This document shows positions 38,327 to 54,800 of a stretch of DNA of 62,000 bases, in pieces (position 1 is the stretch's first letter; every line of letters starts with the position of its first letter). Under the pieces are notes generated by a model. That model was given only the letters and a program-made list of their open reading frames with translations. It had not been told where the DNA came from and ran no database searches. Source of the DNA: Glandiceps talaboti (Eukaryota > Hemichordata > Enteropneusta > Spengelidae); the NCBI RefSeq assembly GCF_964340395.1, contig NC_135563.1:22442809-22504808 (forward strand), written 5' to 3'. The translations under genes and the position numbers were made by a program.

Positions 38327-38655
38327 TTTCAAGCGAATAACAAGAGAGTTAAGGGATCACAAATGACCCCGCGACACTTAGGTCACGTAACCCCCCCCCC
38401 CCCCGTTGTACTGTCCATCTCCGAGTCGAACCACTGACAAATATACAACTTTTGCTACCCAAACTCGTTAGTGAATATATTCCTCAATAATTTAATTATT
38501 TGTTCTTTGCATATATCTGTTCTGACACGTGACTGCCTATATGCACCTTTTTTCTTTTTAAAAAGTACACTGCCATCGATATATCTACTTCCATACATAA
38601 ATAGATTTTAAATGTAACCTCATATAATCTTTTTATTCGTACTGCTGTATGGGAC

Positions 38656-39121
38656 GAGATCAATAGTTCAATGTAGGATAAAAAATTAGATTCTTTCACT
38701 TTTGGGGTGGGAGGTTTGAGTCATTTTAGTTCTCGTCCTACAAAATCGATTTTACTTTCAATGGCTGTTTTTTATACCCCTAAATACAAATATATGAGAA
38801 ATGGAAGAATTTTTGCTATAGTAAATCATATGGACCCTCCACCTCCTGGTTGGAGGGTCTATGAGTAAATGCATGGAACTAAAATACATCAAAGTGTCAA
38901 CAAAAGAACTATTTTTTCTTCACTAGCTTTGTATTCATAGCACTACATACTACTACATACTGGCTTTGTATTCATAGCACTACATACTACTACATACTGA
39001 TTTGAAATTGATTGTGGCATTTGAAATTTTTTTTCAATTTTGGCCAATTTAGTTGGGGGGGGGGGGTCTGAGACCTAAGTAAAAGGAATCTTTTAATATC
39101 CTACATTGAACTATTGATCTC
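38656..39121. mobile_element. Possible TIR element upstream of TAPT1, about 45-bp inverted ends
   Basis: GATCAATAGTTCAATGTAGG from 38658 and its inverted copy ending near 39119 are perfect over at least 23 bp, then match imperfectly through AGATTC/GAATCT and the following bases. The 466-bp unit has no coding capacity and no obvious target-site duplication. Confidence 0.7.
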
Positions 39122-39334
39122 ACCCCTAAAGCTCAGTGTCACAAACTGGTGACGTGTTCAGTGAAAGTACGTTAACCTGGATGTTGACTTCGGCGGATTG
39201 ACTAAACAAAGATAAAACATGTGTACGTTCGTTGGTGTAGGGTCTATGGTTGTATGTATGTAAATCAGTGATGGTTTACTTTATATGTAAATTAGTTGTA
39301 GTGACTTATGTCCGCGAGGCCAATATAATATGAC

Positions 39335-39453
39335 CATCTCGCAAACCAGAGCTGTTACTTCCTCCGCCTTACTACGAAATAACAAATGTGCCCTTTGGTA
39401 CGTAGGTCACGTACTGGACGGTGCCGTAAAAGAGGCCGTAGTTTGCGACGATG
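39335..39453. mobile_element. 119-bp MITE with perfect 8-bp target-site duplication (hAT-like), copy 2
   Basis: Begins CATCTCGCAAACCAGAGCTG and ends GTTTGCGACGATG, flanked by identical AATATGAC at 39327-39334 and 39454-39461. It shares ends and GGACGGTGCCGTAAAAGAGG with copy 1 at 14273-14379, and carries about 12 extra internal bases. Confidence 0.9.
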
Positions 39454-40120
39454 AATATGACGTCTGAGGAGGACGGTATCTACTTTCACAGACAACTTCT
39501 AGTTATCAGTCTTTATTACGCTACACACACTATCAGAGAGTATTGTATGGTACAAGTTTTTAAAAAAAATGAAATATGAAAGGTAAGTATACAATAAACT
39601 TGCTACTGGAGAGTCAACAATAAAGCAAGATCAAGATAATTGTGTTTCATTAAGATTGTTTCTTTTTGTGATATAGTGAAAAAAGTAGAACTATCAAAAT
39701 TACAATTCTGGAACAATATATTCTTTCAGATTTGTGCACCATATATGAAAACAATCTTGTTTAACAGATGATATGATTTACAACAAAATGTAACTCCAAA
39801 TAATTTGAACAATTCAATTTAGTATGATTGTAACTTCCTAAATTCTGATGAACAAAATTTGCCCAGGGTGAATTTATTATATCAGTATTTACTTGAAGTG
39901 CCGTTTTTCAGAATGTGATTACTTGGCAAACTGGTTAATCTACTCCGATATTTAAACACATATATATGAAGACTAATCTTTAATGGCAGTCTATCTAACC
40001 TGGACTATTTTAAACCCAAGAGCTAGAGACAATCTGCGTAGCGTTTCTAAATACAACTTTTCTCATAGACTAATCATCAAGTTGACCGCTGCATACACCA
40101 CAAAAATGTTTCTCAGAGTC

Positions 40121-40289
40121 CTGTCATTCCAGTTCCAAAGCATTGAAAATGCTGTCATTCCACTCGTTTTACAGTGCAGAGGGTGTCCTTCAACTAACTG
40201 AATGTAGAAAAGGGTGTCATTCCACTGTTTACATACTGGAAATGCTGTCATTCCAGTTCCAAAGCATTGAAAATGCTGTCATTCCACTT
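40121..40289. repeat. Duplicated block with GTCATTCCA words before LRP2BP
   Basis: TGTCATTCCAGTTCCAAAGC and the following 20 or so bases occur at about 40121 and again at about 40246. Shorter GTGTCATTCCACT copies lie between. Confidence 0.85.
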
Positions 40290-40440
40290 ATTTTATAGAG
40301 TGGCGGTGTGATGCGCCAAAGTTTCTCCGCGATCCGAAATGAAACTTCGCCCGTTTATTCAGTAAGTTGCGTGGGCTCTCACCATGGCGACATATCGGTT
40401 TGCTTTACGCGTGCGTAGACCAGATTTTACTGGAGAGAGC

Positions 40441-40538
40441 TCGAGAGCGTTTTTGTTTTTGTTTTTGGTAAAGAAGGTGTCTATTGTGTGAATATGTACA
40501 CATAAACGTTAACAAGAGATCAAGTTATATTTGAAAAG
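40441..40538 (+). other. Probable LRP2BP 5' untranslated exon
   Basis: A strong donor (AAAAG followed by GTAAGTATG, at 40539) lies upstream of a good acceptor at 41111-41114 (TTTATTTCCAG), which precedes the LRP2BP start codon by 22 bases. The upstream boundary is a guess. No ATG-initiated frame is needed in this exon. Confidence 0.5.
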
Positions 40539-41136
40539 GTAAGTATGAAATTTTTATTTAGAAATGATAAAGTTACATATGATTGTGGTACGGACCATCC
40601 AACTTCTACGAACGTCCGAATCGTGTTACGCTGTTACGATCGATCGGGTCAACTCTAAGAGTCCGACCATGAACCAGAGTTTAGAAAATTAGAGCAGCAT
40701 AAACTATTCGCAAAGTTTGAAGATTTCCACATGTACGCTGTAATGCCAAAGCTCGTATTTACACCAAAATGAAATGACGATTATTTGGAGTAGCTCTGAT
40801 TCTGTTTCCACCCCTGTAATAGTACGATCATCTCACATACATCCATGGTATGCGCTGGTCAACCGTCAACCGTATTGTTAGTACGTGATTTTCATATTTT
40901 ATTACCCAAGGTGAAACGTGAATGGCAATGAAATGGCAGTACATGTTGCATTGTACTCTATGAATTTGTTTACACGTTTGTTTATAAGACTTCTGAAATT
41001 GTAAACAACAATAAACATATTAATACCGATCACAATGCAAATCAGAATGTTACCCTGATTCATCCTCCCTGATTTTATGTGTGTGGATTTTTTAACCTCT
41101 TTATTTATTTCCAGGGTGCCTTTTTCAACATAAGCA

Positions 41137-45238
<4,102 letters not shown>

Positions 45239-46640
45239 AGAAATCGGACATCATTGTAATATTTCAACTATAATCATAGACTTTATACCAACTAAGAACT
45301 GTAGCTGTCTGTACAAATGTGTTGTAAATATGTATATGATAATTTACATGTTACAAAAAGTTGAATCCATGACAAATTTAGAGTAAATCTATAGCTGTGT
45401 ACGAGTAATTATATTTTGTAACAACAGATTGTATTTTACTGTTAAAAGTTAGACCAGTAGTACCAAAGTACTTGTAGGTATGTTTAGAATCATAATTGTA
45501 TATTATAAAATACTGCTTTCAAATGTAATATATACATATATATATATGAAATACCATATCATCTAAAACTACAAAAGTGAGTTTGTTAGAAATTTATACT
45601 AAGCCTCGTAGATTCTAGTCAGCATACTTGCGTTAAAAGATGTATAAAGCAAGTTATCCTTATGTATACGTGGCAACTGAGGTATTTGGTGGACTTAAAA
45701 TATGTTGTAGTTGATACTCCTACAGGTATGTAGCACTTGTCTGTAACACTGTAAGATTTCTCAGAACTCGGCTGCTGTAAGCTACCCACTCAAATCAAAT
45801 GACATAGTGATGAATCTTTGAGTGTAATAAACTGTTACATATTTCTTGTATAAAATGTAAAAACAAGTCAGCAAAACTTACAATGCCTCAAGAATTAGCG
45901 ATATGCAAGAAATCAATTTATTGGCTTGCCTTCTGTAAGGTTCACAATGTCTGAGGCTAATTAGTATTCATCTGTACTATTTCTAGAAGAATGAATTTTG
46001 TCCCAGGATTCAAATTTAATGATGATAGTTACTTGTTACCAATATAGCATTTTCATCAGCTTTGCTACACTGAAAGCTATACCTAGGAATCTGCAAATTG
46101 ATTAGTACAGCACTTTGTCAGGAATTTATAGGCAACATGATGACTCCTTTGACTGTGTAGTTTAGAATTATACAATGAATTTCTTTCAACCCATACCCAA
46201 TTGTACAACACTCAAGGCAAACATTTTGAGCTATTTTAACTGATCTATCATATGTAAAGATTGATTCTTCATTCTCCATGGACGATAAAGTCTTCACAAA
46301 GTTCAGCTCAAACAAAAATTTCCTTTTATCAAGACCATTTCCTTTCATTAAAAATTTATACCATTAGAATTCTCTTGGGGTAAATAAAACATTAATGTTT
46401 CCCATAGTGGCAAAATGCAGCTGCAGGTTTATTTAATAACAGGTTAAAAATAAAGTTTTAATTCTTAGAGAAGAACATGGGAACAGATTTGCATGACTGT
46501 AATATAATAGTAATCTTTATTTGTCCAAAATTAATTTGGAAATTTGTTGAAAACGTACTTATCTTGGTCTGTAAAGGATAATATACTTCTACCCAGGCCT
46601 TATACATGTAGAATAATTACTAATACTCACTAATATCATC

Positions 46641-46786
46641 ATATTCCCTAACATTTTCTATGTTCAGCCAAGGACAATATGAATGACCTAGGGGGCCTTG
46701 TCACTACAAGTCGATAGACAAGTAGTGTCAAAACCCATAGGTCAGGAATATTTTCCAGCTGAATGAAGAAAAATATTGGAGAATAA
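46641..46786. mobile_element. Palindromic MITE-like repeat, copy B
   Basis: The left arm (TATTCCCTAACATTTTC ... CCTTGTCACTAC) and right arm (GTAGTGTCAAAACC ... AATATTGGAGAATAA) are imperfect inverted copies meeting around TCGATAGACAA. The same arm sequence recurs at 32101-32299 and 60165-60312. Confidence 0.78.
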
Positions 46787-47589
46787 CATAATTATACCAG
46801 TGCCAGTAATATCAAAGGAAAACCATGGAAGTAATGGCAATTTTAAACATTTTGACTCGTATTGAAACAAAGCAAAACCAGTGACATAGACAGGTGTGGC
46901 GTGACTGGGATATAAATGCCATATTTTTTGTTCAACTTGGCTTGAGGTACTTCCTTATATGGCCCTATCACTGACTGCTTGGAAATGACAAAGACCCTAA
47001 ATTTTAGAGATAAATAATCTTGCTATCAGTGAAGTTGTATTTTGTTCTGGTCTGGCCAGAGAGAGAGAGCATCACTTAACTTTTTTTTTTTTTTGGGGGG
47101 GGGGGGGGAGTGGTAGATTTAAGATATATAGGATCAGTCGGGTCTCGAGAAACATATCATGAAAATGGGCTGCCTTAACAACGTTGGATGGAGTACACCA
47201 ATAATTTCATGGTATTCTTGTCTGTATCATCTTTACATGAGTTTGTTCATTTGAAATGATGTGATAATATTAATTATGATTTATCTCTGGTTTATGATTT
47301 AATAACAGTACTGTTTGTTTTCTCCTCTGTAGTATTCACTCATTTTATGAGTCTTTCCATTGAAAACAGTTGCATGGTTTTGTAAGAAACATTGATCATG
47401 TGTAAAACAAAGGTTTATTTTTTGTCCAATTCATTTATTTTCATGTATTAAAGTTGTAATGTAATGTAATGTTTAATACATGAAACCCTTTGAGCCCTAT
47501 TCTTGTTGTCTACTAGGGTCAATATCCATATCTTTGTATGCCATTTCTTCTCTTGAGATATAACAGCAATTTTTTTCCATGAAAAAAGC

Positions 47590-48060
47590 ACTATTAAAAA
47601 GACTTGGACCTCCTCGAGAAAATTCAGAGCGACAAAAGATGATACCAGAACTGAGAAATTTAAGTTACATAGATAGACTAAAGACACTAAAAGGAGGGAG
47701 GAGAGGGGTGACTTGATTCAAGTTTCATTTCATCAAGGGATTTCAAAAAATTGACCAGGGACTATTATTTAAGCATCTCCAAACCAACAGGACAAGAGGA
47801 CACTCACAAAAACTTGCAAAATCTAGTTAGACTGGATATCAGGAAATATTTCTTCTCAGCATGTCACATCCCAATGGAACAGTTTACCAGAATACACCAT
47901 CCAAACCAAAACTGCTGTGGACTTTAACATTAGAGTAAACCAGTACATGATACACCTGGTGAGTTATCTAAAGGATGCCAAACATATGTATACTGTTGTG
48001 GACGTTAAAATTAGACTGGACCAGTACATGAACACAACATGGGATTATATGAAACTTTGA
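47590..48060 (+). pseudogene. Degraded non-LTR retrotransposon, reverse-transcriptase C-terminal remnant
   Basis: In shifting frames on the + strand are LRNLSYIDRLKTLKG, then RRGDLIQV, LVRLDIRKYFFS and WNSLPEYT. In this order they are the hallmark of the region after the polymerase domain in CR1/L2/Jockey-type LINEs (arg-rich L..R..LGL, RRGDLI..Y, RLDIRK.FF, W N.LP). At least two frameshifts separate these blocks and in-frame stops are present, so it is dead. The 5' endonuclease and polymerase core are not present nearby. The segment RLDQYMNTT further right (after 48015) may be a duplicated end. Confidence 0.8.
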
Positions 48061-48136
48061 GGCTTTCTTCCGTGTCTTGCCATAGTTAATTTACAAGTAT
48101 GGCAATCATGTGCACAAAATCAACATGTACAACTAG

Positions 48137-48445
48137 TGACAGGCAAGCATTTACAAGTGGAACTTGTTCCAAATCTGGGGAAAGTAAACAACTGAATTGG
48201 ATCAATAACGCTTAACACAGCATGTTGGAAATAGAGAGACATGTATGGTTTGATAAATTTTATGGCCTCTTTATATGTACATGAAATGCCAGGGGAACTT
48301 GAAATTCATCAGCTATTGTGCAAAGTGACCATAAAACTGATTTTATGAATTGATGGAGTGTAATATTTGTCAATCCAACATGTTCTAATTCAGTTGTTTA
48401 CTTTCCTGTTTGCAAGAAGTTTCGCTTGTGAATGCTTGTCTGTCA
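48137..48445. mobile_element. Foldback repeat with about 65-bp inverted arms
   Basis: TGACAGGCAAGCATTTACAAG at the left is matched inverted by CTTGTGAATGCTTGTCTGTCA at the right; the arms continue through GAAAGTAAACAACTGAATT. The interior is related to 34381-34592. Target duplication not found. Confidence 0.78.
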
Positions 48446-51400
48446 TTGGTTGTAATGATATGTCTCTTGCTTTCAAACATTGTCATCATTTATACACAAT
48501 ACAAGAAAGCAAATACTGACAGCAACACAGCACTTTGCAAATGGAATGTCTTTATTGTTAACAAAAAAAACACCAAAAGTTATTTCACAGTATAAGAAAA
48601 ATGTCATGTTATTTTTACAGTTTAGAAAAATTCATTAATTTTTGTCTTGAAAATGTCTCCATATCCCTGAACCTGTCATCAATAGTTTATAAAAAGATAT
48701 ACTAGTACACACATCATTTACATATATAACAACTTGGAAATGTCTGTCTGGATTGTCTTGTGTATAAACAGATGACATTGGACTTCTTGACTGCGAGTAC
48801 ACTTTGAGATACAGGTATATAACCATGCAGAAGATTAAAAAACACAAAATGTCACTGGCATGCATGTCATACAGGGCTGACAAACTTACTATGGTGTTTG
48901 CTCTGTAAACATACACATATGTTGTATCTACAAAATAAACCACATTATATTGTTGATTATGGAGCTAGTGAGCACCCTATTTTAAGTTTCAGTGTCTTTG
49001 ATGTTAACAACACATTAGGCAATAACTTAAATAATTATCATTGATCACAAACTGCACCCCATTGTGTAATGGCTTTAATCATTCCAGTTAGTTTAATTGA
49101 AACCATAAATTCTTGTACAATCAACAATTATCATTCTGGCAACTGTGATTTCTGTGAAACAGAAAAGTTGCCTACATCTACAGAGTAAACACTACCATAA
49201 GCTTATCAACTCTTGTAAGCATTACTTGATTATAATATGAAGGCATTGGGTTTATATATTAATATTAATATTAATAAATTGAAAATTCATAACTCTGTAA
49301 AACTGGACAATAGCACACTTGGAATAATATACATTAATATCTTTATAGAATAATAAATGATCCCTTCTGCGCCAACTTGAAATAACCAATTCTACAACAT
49401 TTTAAAATCATTTTTTGGGGTGTGTAGTTGAATTAAATTTGAGAAGATAACCTGTGGCATACTATTCAATGTACTTGGGTTTGTTTTAATCATGGCACAT
49501 TGTAGACCCTACAAATTGGCTTACCAGCTATGTCTATTGCTTCTTTCTTAGCACAGCCAGCAAGCTATTCTTAATTTGATGACTATTAGCAACTGATAAA
49601 ACCCTGGCAGTAAGGAATAATGTATAAATCATTTAATGACTTTGAATATTACAAATCTTGTCTTCAAATCCAGAATGCAAATTGCCACATTGAAAGTCTC
49701 GTCATTGTTGGCCTGCATAGGCTATTCAATTATTTGTATGCTAAATACAAGCTAGTGCCCACAATAAAGACTCTTTTAGTCTTGTGTTCTGCCAGTATAT
49801 ACAATATCCATCAAGAAAACTCATCATGTTCTGAATTTTATCTCTTTCATATTGAAACCTCTAACTCACTAGATCATTTGATGGCGAGTCTGAAATACGA
49901 ATGAAACCACAAAAGTCAAATTCTGAAACTTCTAAAAGACTGACATACCAATATGGTATCGATAAAGTCCCCAACCAGTGCCTCTCTGTCATAGATTTCA
50001 GATTAGAAAAAAAAAGTAGTTTGTCATTCTTGTTTGGTTTCCTCCACTTTATAACACTGTATTCATTGTTCTGATTACAGCCTCCACCACAAACATATCT
50101 TATTATATACCTTTATATACATGTAGTAAACGGACAGATTTCAGCTATGATCACACATCAGGGTCACAGTTGTACAATACACTTGAAGTTCAGTATTAGA
50201 GGGATATACTGCTTCAATTGTTGGTTTTTACAGATAACTTTCAAACATATATTAAAATCAACCCACCGTATTTTGATACATACAATTGAAAGTCCACTTA
50301 CTGAGAAACAGCCCATATTTACAAAATATTCTAATTATTCATATTGGTAATGTACTGGAACACAAAATGGCTGCAAGGTTCAGTGATACAAATGAGCATA
50401 AATTACTTCCTGGTTCAACTAACTACTTTTCCCCTCTACAAGTTACCTTGCTTTGATTCTAAATCTATGTTATGTGACTATTACAACTAATAGCCAACTG
50501 AGCTGCTACTGGTAACTGGCTATGCATTTTGAGTGCGACTTTCCACATCAAGTGTTTCCTGAAAGTTTCTTACTTTCATATACATGTACATGTGTATTTG
50601 TTTATCACATGACCTAACCTAACAAATCAAGCACTCCTTTCTATAGTTTTAAAACATTACGATATAACAATTGGAGTGTTAATTCAATACTACTCTAGGA
50701 ATAGCACAAGTTCAAAGCTTATAACTACTGTTCATCTGTTCTTAAAAAGTACCACTACTGGTGTATTTAAGTAATTCACGAGGTAAGCTAGAACACCAAA
50801 GAACATATCATGAGATGTATCAAAACATTTTCATGAAAAATACAAGAACATATTGCAGAAGTAAACGTTCTTTGTCATGGCACTCTGTTGGGGAATAGCA
50901 AAATTCTATTTTACTTTTTTTAGTCTAAAACCTGTACTGTATCTAGAAAATTAGATTAATTTTGTCTTAATTTCAAACACAGTGTTTGTTAGTGGGACGT
51001 CTTTTTGAGAAATATGGATGCACATTTTTATAATCTCCACAGAAAAGTAGGTAATTTCTCTCCCTGTTCACAACCATGGTGGTAAACACATTCACATTCT
51101 TATGTACTTAAGGAAATGGTGCAAATTTATGAAGTTAAAAATTTTGGAAAAAATACATTTACAAAATACTTTCACAAATGTTGTATAAAAAGGTGTCCAA
51201 AAATTCCAACATTTCAGATAAAGTTTACATTTTCTCCCCCACATATAGTTGCAGACAGTGTCTGTCATCTTGCCCACAGTGCCTTGCAGTTTTGTGTGTA
51301 TAATAAAACAAATGATTATATTCTAAGTCAAAACAAACTACAAATGGCATATTTTTCTTGACCTTCACAATGTCAGCAGGGACAATACAGTACAGGCTTT

Positions 51401-51871
51401 AGACATAGACTAAATTTGTCCTTATCAAATTACACAATTACATTTTTTTTCCATTTTGATATACATAGTTCACAGTAAAACGATGTTTATATTGGACATC
51501 AACATTGAGTTGTCTTACTAGTAAAATACCTACCATAACTCGGAACACTAATCACAGAATAAACAAACAAAAATACACAAGCCAAATAAATTATTACAAC
51601 ATACTTTTAAATACAATGTTTAACTTTTAACCAAAAAAAGAAGCACAAAAATTTTGGTAAATCTAAATATGAATAATTCTCTTCATAACTGTGTAACATT
51701 ATTTTGATTAAGGATTCAGAACCCAACTTCTCTAGTTAAGTATGACCCTGGGGTGGGTGGGACCTGATAGCAATTCCTACAGGGCTGTTGTATATCGATA
51801 GGGTAATTGGACGGGAACACTTCACAGCTTGGCAGCAAGCTTTACGATGCACGGACAGGAACATGTTTCTA

Positions 51872-54800
51872 CTATGACGCGTAACCATGGTGACTTGTTT
51901 GTTGTAATTTCTTGGATAAATCATCAATCCTTATGTCTTTCAAATGCAGTAAATGTTCTAATCTTCGGACTTTAGCTTGAAGAATCTGAAAGTACAAGAA
52001 GAAAGAAGACATTCTTTTACTGAAGATACAGTCTCCATATGAAAGAGGAACAAAGGTGAGGTTGGTTTTATCTATAGCTGCTTGTCTTCATACTTGGGGG
52101 ACTTTTACACTAAGGGGACTCAAAAATGTTATTTTCACAAATTCTGCATCGTGTGACCTCATAAAAATAGTTTTAAAAATGACAAACCTGGCTTAGAAGA
52201 AGCCGACTGTACACAGAGGTGAGGCATTATGGGTAAAAACAATGAAAGGAACTGGCCCAGGTATTGTATGGCCATTGTTTCAAGCGGCGTGAAGCTCCCA
52301 AACATTCCAAAAATTTCTGAATTCATTTGGACAGCTAAGTTAAAGCATGAGCAAATCTTATTTTACAAATGAATATAAGCACAATATTTGTTACCTCATT
52401 TCTCAAAGACATAACAAAATATTACCTGTACAGTCTCTTGTGATGCCAGCAAGGCTTGTTCTTTCTCCTCAATCAGAAGTCTGACTTCAGGACTTATTTG
52501 TGGATCATTGACATGAGGTAGGGACCTAGTTCTTGGAACAGGTCTGTCAAGAAAAATATGAACACAAAAATAAGTTGATTTATGTTGCATTTGTCATTGG
52601 AAAGTGATCATTAGTGCTAAACCCAATTCTATCGTCCATACCAACTAATACATGTAAAGATGTAGTTATGCAGAGTCAATGAAAATGTTTCTGATCAAAA
52701 TAAAGATATTGGAAAAGCTGACATTTTTTTGGTTTGAACTTTGCTCTTTCTTCTACAGTTCACTCAACCTATAGTTTTGGTATTTTCTAAGAAGTTAATC
52801 TGAACAAAATAGCTAGTGTCAGCTTTTCAGAAATGTTTATTTAGATCATTAACATTATGGTATTTACAACATTTACACATTTCAATTCAATGAAATTAAA
52901 AAATAATCAATTACATTTTAGTTATAAATAAAGTATTATTTAGAATAACGATGGAATTCACTGTATTGAAACAGTTTTAACAAACATAGAACAGGCAACA
53001 GAACCCTTAACCAGTAGATAATTAGTATGTTACAACACAGCACACTGTAAAGTGAATGACTTTATCCTCCCCTTATTGTGTAAAAATGGAATGATCCACC
53101 TATTCACACATATGGAAGAGACCAGTCCAAATTACACAGTTAGGATACATAGAGGGTTGCAAAGTCAAATTACCTGGTGGTATGTTTCTTGAGACTGTGA
53201 AAACATAAATTAATTGGAAGTTGAAGATCAGGTCAAACGTGAAAGTAGTGCAAGGCATACAAAAGGCAAGGAATATATGGACTTGGGAATTAATCTTTCT
53301 CCTTTAGTGTAAAACACACTTAAAATATATGATACTGGAAGGAATATATGTTACAGATTTGCATGCCACCCTATTTTGTTGCAAAGATTACAGTAGCATG
53401 CTCAGATTAAAAGGGCAGAAGCTTTGTTTAAACACGTTTTTGGGATTAACTTTTGATTCACATTGTTGAAAGGTAAAATTACTAAATTCAGTGTTCTATT
53501 TACTGAAAGCTGTGGTTTAGCCATCACTTGCAACTGACTGAACGCAAGCCACATATTTATTCTTAATACATGCATATTAAAATGTTGAGGAACTCGTATT
53601 GTGCAATAAGCTGTGCTAATAATACCAGGTAATGTTTTTGAAGTCGTGCATCAACACAACAATACACCAGGATAAGAAGGTTTCATGTAAACATTTTCAC
53701 CCGAGTTAACAAAAAAAGCTTATAAACTCAACTTGTACCACATTTTCTACTATATATAAACATACTCAAAGTGAAGGCATGATGTAATCAGAATGCTACT
53801 TAGTACACTAGTCTAATTGGATAGCTTTGACCTTTCTAATGAACAGTGCTGTACAACACTAAAATGTTAAATTGACCATCAAAGAGCTAATGGAAAGGTG
53901 TTTCACTAACACTAGATGTAGATGGAATTGTAGCTCAGTCACTAAATATTTGAATGTAAACATGCTATCCATCAACAGTAATAATATATTGTAATTGTAC
54001 TGCAGCAAGACTCAAAATATCTATCACTGTATAGCTTGATATTATAGTATTTCATTTTTCAAGATTAGCAACGGTCTAAATGAGTCACTAGGGGGTGCTG
54101 TCCATTTGAAAGGTCTCTACATGTAAAGCATGTGCTATTGACCCTATTTGACCCGTGTTGTTGATTTATTCAAGTGGTACTTACCCTTGTAAGTAACCGC
54201 CATCTTTATCTGTTACAGCGTAGGGTGGATTGGCGTGGGCTTTTTGTGGCATGCTGGCAGGATGTTTGGGTTGGCGAACACCTGTTCAAAATACAAAAAT
54301 GATTATAAATGTTTGAAATCTTTGAGTGTTTAAAGTCTACAGGAATTAATATTATACCATATACTAAGTATTCTACATTTCCTATAATTTAAAATATTGT
54401 GTTGTTGTTTGTTCTGAATCAGTGTGACTCGTATAATGTGAACAACTTTTCTTTACTTGAGTTTTATCTAGCAGAATTTGATATCTTTACATGGCAGTTT
54501 CCTTGTCAAAGTGTGTAAAATCTTTCAAAAGACCTTTGCCTAAATATCCAGCATATTACATTGTGTAATTTTTCAATCCTTTGAATGTACACAGAGTACT
54601 GAACTTTGATGATATGGTTTTTAGGAATATCTCACAGTGACACCATATATTATTAATTTTTTCTCCTTTTATCTAGTAGAATTTGATCTCTTTTCACAGT
54701 TTACTCATAAAATCTCTACAAAAGGAAAACTGATAATTTTTTATTTACCTTTCTGTTTTTCTGATCTATTAGTTTCATTACCAGGTTGACGAAAACTACC

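Larger units (their letters stand above)
38327..40440. other. Divergent TAPT1/LRP2BP intergenic region with foldback and mini-element
   Basis: No coding sequence is supported. TAPT1 (left) and LRP2BP (right) point away from each other. The interval holds a C-run at 38391-38404, the TIR element at 38656-39121, a near-palindromic hairpin (GACCCTCCA ... TGGAGGGTC, about 38831-38861), a 37-bp tandem duplication near 38926-39000 and the 8-bp-TSD element at 39335-39453. Confidence 0.6.
45239..51871. other. Intergenic region between convergent LRP2BP and SPEF1
   Basis: Holds the LRP2BP 3'UTR, palindromic repeat copy B, a T-run/G-run at about 47083-47109, a LINE reverse-transcriptase remnant and a foldback repeat. 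From about 48450 to 51870 I see no gene or strong repeat; ORFs there are short and unsupported. The right end is the SPEF1 3' flank. Confidence 0.55.
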
